This document shows, piece after piece, positions 27,901-36,900 of a stretch of 64,000 bases of DNA (position 1 is the first letter of the stretch; each line of letters begins with the position of its first letter). Origin of the DNA: Hetaerina americana (lineage: Eukaryota > Arthropoda > Insecta > Odonata > Calopterygidae); the NCBI GenBank assembly GCA_022747635.1, contig JAKTNV010000003.1:12495411-12559410 (forward strand), read 5' to 3'. Below the pieces are notes generated by a model, which saw only the letters and a list, made by a program, of their open reading frames with translations, was not told the origin of the DNA and did not search any database. The translations under genes and the position numbers were made by a program.

Positions 27901-30900
27901 TGGTAAATGTTCAAAGGTTACATCTGAGGCTAGTTTGCTCATTCCAGGCACAATTAGCACAGCAAAATGCTTACTCATAGCAAGCACCAAGTAACATAAT
28001 TAACCACCATGATAAGTAATAAGCACCATTATCGAAAATGAACACACATATCTATGTAACTGTTTCTCCAAGAGATTCCAGAGCTCTTTGAATACATCCA
28101 CTGCAAAGGGGAGGAAAAAAAATTACTTCAGGAGCCGGCTTCAACCCATCAATATTGTCATTTCTCCAGAAAATCAAGTTGTAAGAGGCACATGTTCTTC
28201 CAGAAACTTCCAGCACACTTGGAAATAGTTCTTGGAGAGCTGAAGTTGAGGTCAGGGTGTAATGGAGTTCTCTCTCTCAGTTGAGTCACATCATCTTCAT
28301 TACTACTGGCTCTTGAAAAGTCATGTTTGGGAACTTTCTCCATTCCTTCCTACTATCTGGCAAAGACAGTTAAAATGATGTATGCTACCACAAATAGTTG
28401 GCCAACATAAATCCATTTTTACACATCTCTTCGTGGGCACCACCCAGAACATAGCTGATGGTATTGGATATGATTTCCCCAGTGCATATCCCCTCCTTCA
28501 TCGCCAGGTGTTATGGGGATGTCATAAAATAACATTGGGAGAAAGGGAGGGAGGTATGTCATTACATTTCCTTACGAGGAGGTGGTACGGAGAAGAGGAT
28601 CCAAGAAGAACCTTTTACTTAAGGTTTATTATTGCATGAACCCAGTCATTTTTATGAAACATTACAGTCATTCATGATCACCAAAGAACACACATTATAA
28701 ATGCCATTAATCAAAACTTAAGTAAATTATACTTTTGCTTCAGAATTAGTTAAGCATTTATCAACCTGTTGAAATAGTTTTCTTAATTTCACTGCAAAAT
28801 GCTTCTCCATTACTACTAATATAAAAAAACTAGCATCTTGCATGATAGTGTACTGTTTTCAGCAAAAACAGGAAACTGACATGATTAGTAGACAATTATT
28901 TGGAAAAATTATTTCATTAAGCTGAAATGTTTTTTTTTCCATGAAAAAGGAGCTTGTGTTGTACATCAGCAACAGCCAAAACACATGAGAGGACAGGTAA
29001 AAAGAAATTTCTAAAAGTAATTAAAGGATGACTATTATAAAAGGAATGAAACCAAATGTTTAAGAGATTAGAGATGGAATGTTGCTCAAGTGCAATACAT
29101 ACATGTATAAATTATTAAATTTAGATTATTAGCTTGTGCAAAAACCATTCAATTTTCTGGAAATTGCATTCTATCAGATGAAACATTATTATATACCCCC
29201 ATCAACATTGGCATCTGGCCACTGAATATACCTTCTTGTTACTTCTGAGCCCTCAGGTTTGAATTCTACTTCAATAGGAAGAATTTCATTCTGTTTCTAA
29301 TATTGGATTTTCTGCTACCAATCTGCCAAAATGTAATAATATATGTGTTGAAAATATACCATCGTATATAATAATACTATGTAATTTCATGATTTCATGC
29401 TTCTGTAGTTACATAAAACTGTTAAAACAACTAGCACTTTGGAATTTGGACCTCAAAGGCAAAAATTTTTAAAGGTTTTACTACCAAAATAGATTCTATA
29501 TAATATATAAAATGAGAGTGTAAAAATCATTCGCCTTGACCGGGATCAAGGCGAATGATTTTTACACTCTGAAATTGTTGCATTGAAATGCACATTAGCC
29601 AATGACTCTGTTAAAAGTCCACGCCGTTTGTGGCTTAGTATTTTCATTCTATCAAGAAATCTCATAATTTTACTGACAATAATGTGCTTTTAACATTTTA
29701 CAAGATATCGAAGTTAAAGGAATGGGTCGGTAATTGGTAGGTTTATCCCCATTGCCCCCTTTATAGATGGAAGTTATATGGATTAGCTTCCACTTATCTT
29801 CTTCTATCAATTTTAGAAGAAAAATTTCTAGAAACAGCAAAATGCCTTCAGCTACTTTCTTTAATATTCTAGCAGGCATTTCTTCTGGACCAGGCGCTTT
29901 GTTTGCTTAGATACTACAGAGCAGATGTTCTATTCCCTTCTTGGTCAGTGTAATATAGCTCGTGTGTTCCCCGGGTGGGTGAGGAAGCTTGTTTGGTGCG
30001 TATGCATCTTTATTGTAGATGCTCTGGAAAAAATTGTCTAAGATATTTGCCTTTTTCACGCTATCTGTAATAATTTCTCCATTTTCGGTCTTCAAAGAAT
30101 GAACAGTTGGACGTTTACCCTGTATTTCCCTAACATAGGACCAGAATGACTTTGGATTTTCCTCAAGATATTCCAAAAGCATTTTAGATTTAAAAGAGTG
30201 TAGTGCTGTGCGCATAATACTTTTAGTCTTACTACGACATTCTTTCAGTTGCTGTTTGGATCAATTCACATTAACTATAACGTCACTTTTTAAACTCTTT
30301 TTGAAATTAGACAGCCTTCTTTGCCTTCTTCATGCCGATCTGACTTCCCCATTGCACCATCTAGGTTCCTTACTGCCACATTTAAGTTTGGATGGGATGT
30401 GCATCTTCATTCATTTCCTTAAAAATTAAAGAAATATTTCCCAAATGTTCTCTGTATCAGTTGTCACTATTTTGGCCTTGTATTCTGGTAATTCTTTTTT
30501 TAAATATTCTTGTAGTCCATTAAAATTTGCCTTGTAGAATAAGTCTAGTTTACACTTTTCTTTGTTTATTTTCATGAACTTGGTTTTTAACTCTACAAAC
30601 ATAGCTTATGGTCACTGATTCCATCTCTTATTTCAATGTTTGTCACGATTTTGGGCATAAAATTCGCGATGATATTCAGTATGCTGTGACCCCGTGTTGG
30701 TGATTTAATAATTTGTCCTAAAGAGTTTTTGGCAAATACATGAAGGAGTTTTTGGCAAATACATGAAGGAGTTTTTGGCAATAATCTCTGTTTTTGACAA
30801 ATTTTTCTACGCAGTACGTGCCCCAATCAATTGACAGTAGATTTGTATCACCAGTGATTATAATAATATTGTTGCTATGTTTGTGGCTGAGAGTGGATAT

Positions 30901-33900
30901 TTGGTCGTCGAGCTTGGGTAGAACATCTGTATTAGAATCTGGGGGTCTGTAAAATAAGCACAGGAATAGGCTTCTGTCGTTGTAGTCCTTTATGTTGCAC
31001 CAAATGCTTTCTACGTCATTTTCGTCACATTCATATCTTTGGCTACTAAGATGTGACTTTACAGCAATGGATACTCCCCCGCCCCATCTATTTGGCCTGT
31101 CCTTTCTGTAAATTGTGAAACCACTCGGAAAAACTTCATTGTTTGTTATATCTCCCATGAGCCAACTCTCCGTTCCAACTACTATGTCTGCCTTTGTACT
31201 AACAAAATATGTTCAATATGCGATATTTTGTTTCTAAGGCTACGGCAATTTAATGTTATAATTTTTATTTGGTGATTCACTTTTTACGTATGTTCACAAA
31301 ACTGTTTCATGAGGATTCATAGTTAATAGAGGCAAAAGTATTACATTCACTCACATTACTATCTTTTATGTATTTAGAGGCACCAATTTTATTAAATTTA
31401 CGTGGATTATGTTGTTCAAACGCAAGTGTTTGTTTGTTCAATTGTTTTGAGATTTGAGAGGCATAACCTGATCTGAATTATAAAGGATCTCAGGTTTGAC
31501 TGATCTGAATTGACAAAAAGCGCTGGATTTAAACAATTGACAAAAAGCACTTTAGTTATCCCGATAGATGACCTCCGCTCTTGCCTACCAACTATGCTAA
31601 ACCCTCGAAACGTGTTCGGGCAACCGACGCGCCAAAAACTGCGATGCCTCGGCAATATAACGAACCCCGGAGCGATTACGGGGTACCCGACACGATGAGA
31701 GAGGACAGGCTTCGGATCAACGAAGTCCGCTCCTATTTCCCCACAAAATCTCAACAATCTTTGCTTTAAATCCTCTATTCGGCTCCAAACGAGTCTTCCG
31801 CAGTCAATACGCGGCAAAATACCACAAATACTAATATTAATTGGGACCTTCAACTCCGCCTCGACGTTTCACCTCCCGAGTGTATCTCCTTAAAGGAGCG
31901 CAAGATCTCTTCAGATCAACGTTCCGATGCGTCGTTTGTCCCCACATGAGCCGCAAGATGATATGGCAGGAGAAGAGAGGAAGTTGTTAGAGGGTTTCCA
32001 TATAGATGATAAAATAAGTGGAGAGGACGTATTGAAAGAATGTGGATATTTAATGCTAATGTAAATGGGAGGCCGTTGTTAGAGAAGGCAAGTCCGTTGC
32101 AAGAGAATCAATGTTGGATTTGGGGAAAGTAGTCTTAAGTCCACAGCAAAGTAAGTTTTCAGAGACTACCCAAAGCCTAACTCTTATCAGAACAAAATAC
32201 CTTTTAAAATTATACTAATGACAGGCATCTCTTTAGCATGCCATTCTATTCTGGAAGCTGGCTATTGCTAAGATATAAAACAGTGGGGTAGCAAACCCTT
32301 GTGATACATCAAAGTCTATTGTTCTCATTTACTATCACAGGACATTTGGATCAGCATTGGCATTTACTATGACAATGCCTATTCTTTCTCCACTACCTAT
32401 ATTACCAGCTCTTTGCAATCTCTCAAATAAATTTACAGAGTCAACACACTACAAGAGATCTCCTGTCCATGACCTTGACCCTCAACCTATCAAACCAACC
32501 TTCAAGATATGTTGATAACATAATATATTAGTTTCCATTGGAATGGATCAATCATCACAGTAATCCTCCTTGGGTAAATGCCATTTTAATCGGAATATCT
32601 CTATTAACTTACAAAGAAAAGAACATAAATGGAATACCGTATACATAATATAGTCACCAAAGATTATTTCATACCGATAATTCATATCTCTAGTAATTCC
32701 ACGGGAATGTGGAAATAACTTTTAACCCTGATGTTAATCCCAAATGGATTAATGTTACTTGCCACAGCACCTTTATATGTCCACCGGGCAGTTACAACAT
32801 CGCCACATTCTACGTTTACAAAAAAAGGCTACTTCTCTAAAAAATCTCTCAAAATACATTAACAAATTTTCTGATAAGAAACAATCTTATTAATGCGTAT
32901 GAGAAGGAATGATACAATGAGGAAGATAGAAAGCAATAAAGATTCAGTAATGCCTGGAAACACAATTGGGGAATTGAGTCAAGAAGGCTTTTTGTCCCTA
33001 AATTACATCCCAAAAGTTGTCACACATCATCACTGAAGAAAGAACACATGATAGCAGATCCCTACGTCATACTACTGACGTTGTCATCACGACTATAATT
33101 TTACTTTTACCAAAATTTCGGACGCACATAAAATAGTTTATTTTGTATCGTCCGCAGCTTTAAATGTCAAGCGAATTTCGACGACCAAAAACTGCACATT
33201 TAGGGCCCACATTCATCGGAGGCTTATAAGGAAGTTTTTTAAGGTATGTGAGCCATGCCACCCTTCAAAGCCAGCCATGTAGGGTAGACCGGAATGGCGT
33301 CAATTGTGATTGTTTACAGATTATGTCACAAAATACGAGGGTCATCCGGAAAGTAGTACCCGTTCGTGCCGCATGAAGTGCTGACGACGCGAGTAGCCGC
33401 TGGACGAGGTCAGATAGCTTCAGTGGCTTGTCTGCCTTCTCTGAGCCAAGTTGCGTGACGCTAGCATTGCCTGTGTTGTTTCTGTGATTGTTTACAATGT
33501 TTAAAAAAATTGAGAACGCCGCCAGTTGTGAAGTGAGGGCAGTGATTAAATTCCTCAATGCAAGAAACGTTCGCCCATGTGATATTCATCGCCAATTAAA
33601 GGAGGTGTATGGAGACAATGTAATGGACGAGTCGTCTGTTCGGCGGTGGTGTCGCAACTTCAACATGGGGAGGGGGAACACACACGACGATGAGCGTTCG
33701 GAGAGACCGTCTGTCATTACAGACCAACTGGTGAGCTCAGTTGACGAATTCGTGAGGAACGATCGGCGCGTCACAATTGATGACATCTGTGAGCATTTTC
33801 CCAATGTTTCTCGAACAATTGTTCATGAAATTGTTAAACACCATCTGCATTATGCAAAAATTTGTGCAAGATGGGTCCCTCGCGTATCTCAATGAGCTGG

Positions 33901-36900
33901 CGGCGAAGGACTATGCAGCAGGAATACAGAAACTTGTCACACGTTATGACAAATGCCTTAATTTGCTTGGAGATTATGTTGAGCAGTAGTTTAAAGTATC
34001 CTCTTTCAAATAAAATTTTTTATGTTTGTTAATATTTACTTTTGTGTCTTTATTTCACGAACGGGTACTACTTTCCGGATGACCCTCGTATTATGCTCCC
34101 TGAAAGTATTTCACTAAATTTCAGTTTCACAAGTGACAAAAACACCGGCGAAATAGATCATTAAAGCTTTAAGAACCAGACTTCAGTTTAAAATACTCGA
34201 ATTTTAATGTAATTCATTGATTTTACCGCATTCCCTCCCTAGTTTATCCGCCGCGACTAAAGTGTAGCGTGCGTCATATTCCGAATGATGTCAGGGTATT
34301 TGTGTATGGCAGATACATTGTGGCAAAGCATTTAGGAAGGAATACCATTCCTTTCTAATCCTATTTGCAGAATTATCAGGCCATCTGCTAAGGTCAGGCA
34401 CCACTCAACAATATATCCTCGATCTCTTAAGTACAAACTAATGACTCATCAAAAAATCACTGTGAACCCCAGATGTGGTCAAAAATGAAACCACGAAGAG
34501 CATAGGCAATTATCCCAACATTCTCATTTAAGCGTAACGTTTAGCCGCAGTCGAATTCTTGCTACACCGTAAATCGTTATTCTTGAACTCCTTTGTTAAT
34601 ATCAAAAGTGAGTAGATTGATCCATACTATGGTTTCATCAATTTCATGAGTTCTGGTAGTACTCCGGGCTCAAAATCGCTTCCTAATCTGTAAAACATCA
34701 ACAATTGTGCCGCAATCTCATGAAGTAAACAAACGACGGTCATATCAGAAAAATACAGCAGAATATACATAAATGTATATTATGCTGACGATGCACGACA
34801 TGACAAAGTGAAGTGGACTCATATTGAACCACGGCCTGATTATGACGGTATCTAATCTAATCCTGAATTCCCGTTATTCTTTTCATAGCTTCAAGAGCCC
34901 CTCAATCCTTCCCCATCAGAACCAGCCCTCCCACATCCTAGGCTCATTCCTCCCATAGCCCCTCGCAAGCCGAACCCTCTCACCGTTGCACACGAACGAG
35001 ATCCCTACTGTATTGGGGAGGGATTTGTGGGAGGGAACGCAAACGCCCCCTTCTTCCCCCTCCTAGGGACGTTCCGTCTGTATCTCTTTTATAACGCTTC
35101 CACTCTCACACAAACGGTCTACAGCCCAAGGCATTCCGTTCTCACACAGTGAATGGAGCAACTATATACATGCATACAGCTTCTCGCGGGAGGGAGATGG
35201 AGCGAGAGAAAGAGATCACGATGAGGTGAGGCGGAGGAAGGAAGCTGGGGGAGGGGGGAAGGCATTGGCGTCGCTGGGAAAGGGGGAGGAGGAGGAGGGA
35301 GGCCCATGACTCACCCCGCAAATGCGGTCACGCTCTGCATGGATCGACTACGTTTACTGGAGGGAGGGAAGGGGGCGTGAGCGTTGCCGTCCACTGGTCA
35401 ACTCCGAGCGCACGCATCTTAAACGGCGGTACGTTTCCTCATCGCCGAGAGTTATGTACGGCAGGCTTTCAAATAATTCCCTCTCTCTCCTCCTCCTAAC
35501 CTGCAAATACCGCCGCCACCGGTCAAGGAAAAACCCCACTATTCACCCCGACTCCTTTTTTTTTTACTGGAACTCTCACAATGACTCGCTTTGTCGACTT
35601 TTAAGGCTGCCATGGCCCCTTCCCCACTCTTAAACCCTACTCCTTCATCCATCTTTTCCTCCTCTGCCGTTCCTCGTTGCGAGGAGGATTGTGGCGAGCG
35701 AAAGGAAGAGGGAATAAAGAGGGGGGCGAGAGGACATCGAGGGGGATGACGGCCGGGAAGGCACGGGGTATGTAATCCGCCATCGGCAACGAAGCATCCC
35801 AGGAATACTAAAACGCATTTGCCCTTCGCGGTCATCACATGGGCATCGCCACGTCTCGGCAGAAGGACACCACTCACAGAGCAGACATCCCATCCCCCAA
35901 GAGGGGCCGCCGCTACGTTGTGGTGACAGCCTATACAGCGGTCGTCTTCCCAGACGGCACAGGGCTCACGCTCTCACCCAACCCGGAACACCCGGAGGGC
36001 GAACGTGCGGTTTTTACTACGAGGTGGTCTGCTTCGAGCTAACGACAGTGATCGCTGAATAAGGCATCACGCCGGGAATTCCTTTACGATCCCAACACCG
36101 ACTTGGCGATTTTCCTCGCGGCCCGAGATTCCTCTACTCGTCGATATCATTTTCAAGGACCTATAAAAAAGGGGAAAATTCGAGGAAACCCATTCCTTCT
36201 CAGAGATCAACAGCCTGGCGTGTGTGCTCTCCTTCCGCTCAAAGCGACATGAACATCGGATGACAGCTTAGCCGATGCGTAGGTTCTGTGTTATATCAAT
36301 AACCGATCTAATTTTGACAACATCCCCTCTAGGGCGGAAGTGAAGTGACGCTTGGATAGATAGTTGAGTTTCCAAGGCGACGGCGCCGCACACACATCCC
36401 ATTCGACGGAAAAATCATTCAGGAAAGGGAGAGTGAGCATCATCACCGGGCTGAAATTTCCCGCTTCTCTCATCGCGGATGCTCTTTCTTCTGGGGTCTG
36501 GCTGAAACCGCTGGCCTCGCTGGTACTCACCCGCGGCTGTCACGATCGAGATTGTCCACGGTGGGGATTCGACCGAGGACGCGGTGAAATTCCGTCCGGT
36601 CACCACCCTTTTTATCAGCCTTTCATCTTTGAGCCGACATATGGCCCGCCACTCACTCGATGGCTGGCTGCCGAGAATGGTAAAGGCCTCTCGAGGAGTG
36701 ACGGTCGCCCCGCGATACCGATCTAGAAAACTGCCGCTGGCCCTCGGGGACACTGGAAAACTCAAGTGTGCAACCCGCTAAAAAAACGTCGTCTTAACGA
36801 AGGCATCTCTAAAAGAAGTATATCAAAGTAGCATCACATAGTAATAAGAGCGTGAGAGGATATGCAGGGTCGACGGCCCCCGGAGGAGTAGCTGCTCCCT

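Larger units (their letters stand above)
29636..31975 (-). mobile_element. CR1-type LINE, 3'-truncated, with esterase ORF1 (pseudogenised)
   Basis: Reading right to left on the minus strand: an SGNH/GDSL-hydrolase-like ORF1 piece (HVGTNDA at about 31930-31965, then [12 protein letters not shown] and [20 protein letters not shown] near 31740-31850), an endonuclease region ([44 protein letters not shown] at 30790-31110), [10 protein letters not shown], an inter-domain part ([18 protein letters not shown]) and the start of the RT ([33 protein letters not shown]). An esterase-like ORF1 is a known trait of CR1-group LINEs. The palm with YADD is missing. Frameshifts and stops break it. Confidence 0.88.
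33336..34088 (+). mobile_element. Internally deleted mariner, copy 2 (753 bp)
   Basis: Same length, terminal repeats and deletion junction as copy 1. TA flanks lie at 33334-33335 and 34089-34090. I count only about four base differences from copy 1 by eye. It is in septin intron 1, antisense to the gene. Two copies with the same deletion show that the deleted form itself transposes as a non-autonomous family. Confidence 0.95.

Noticed and set aside
35119..36765. Several 60-120 codon ORFs on both strands in the GC-rich block
   Set aside because: Stops are rare in GC-rich DNA. The frames are Arg/Pro/Ser-rich, overlap each other and carry no known motif.
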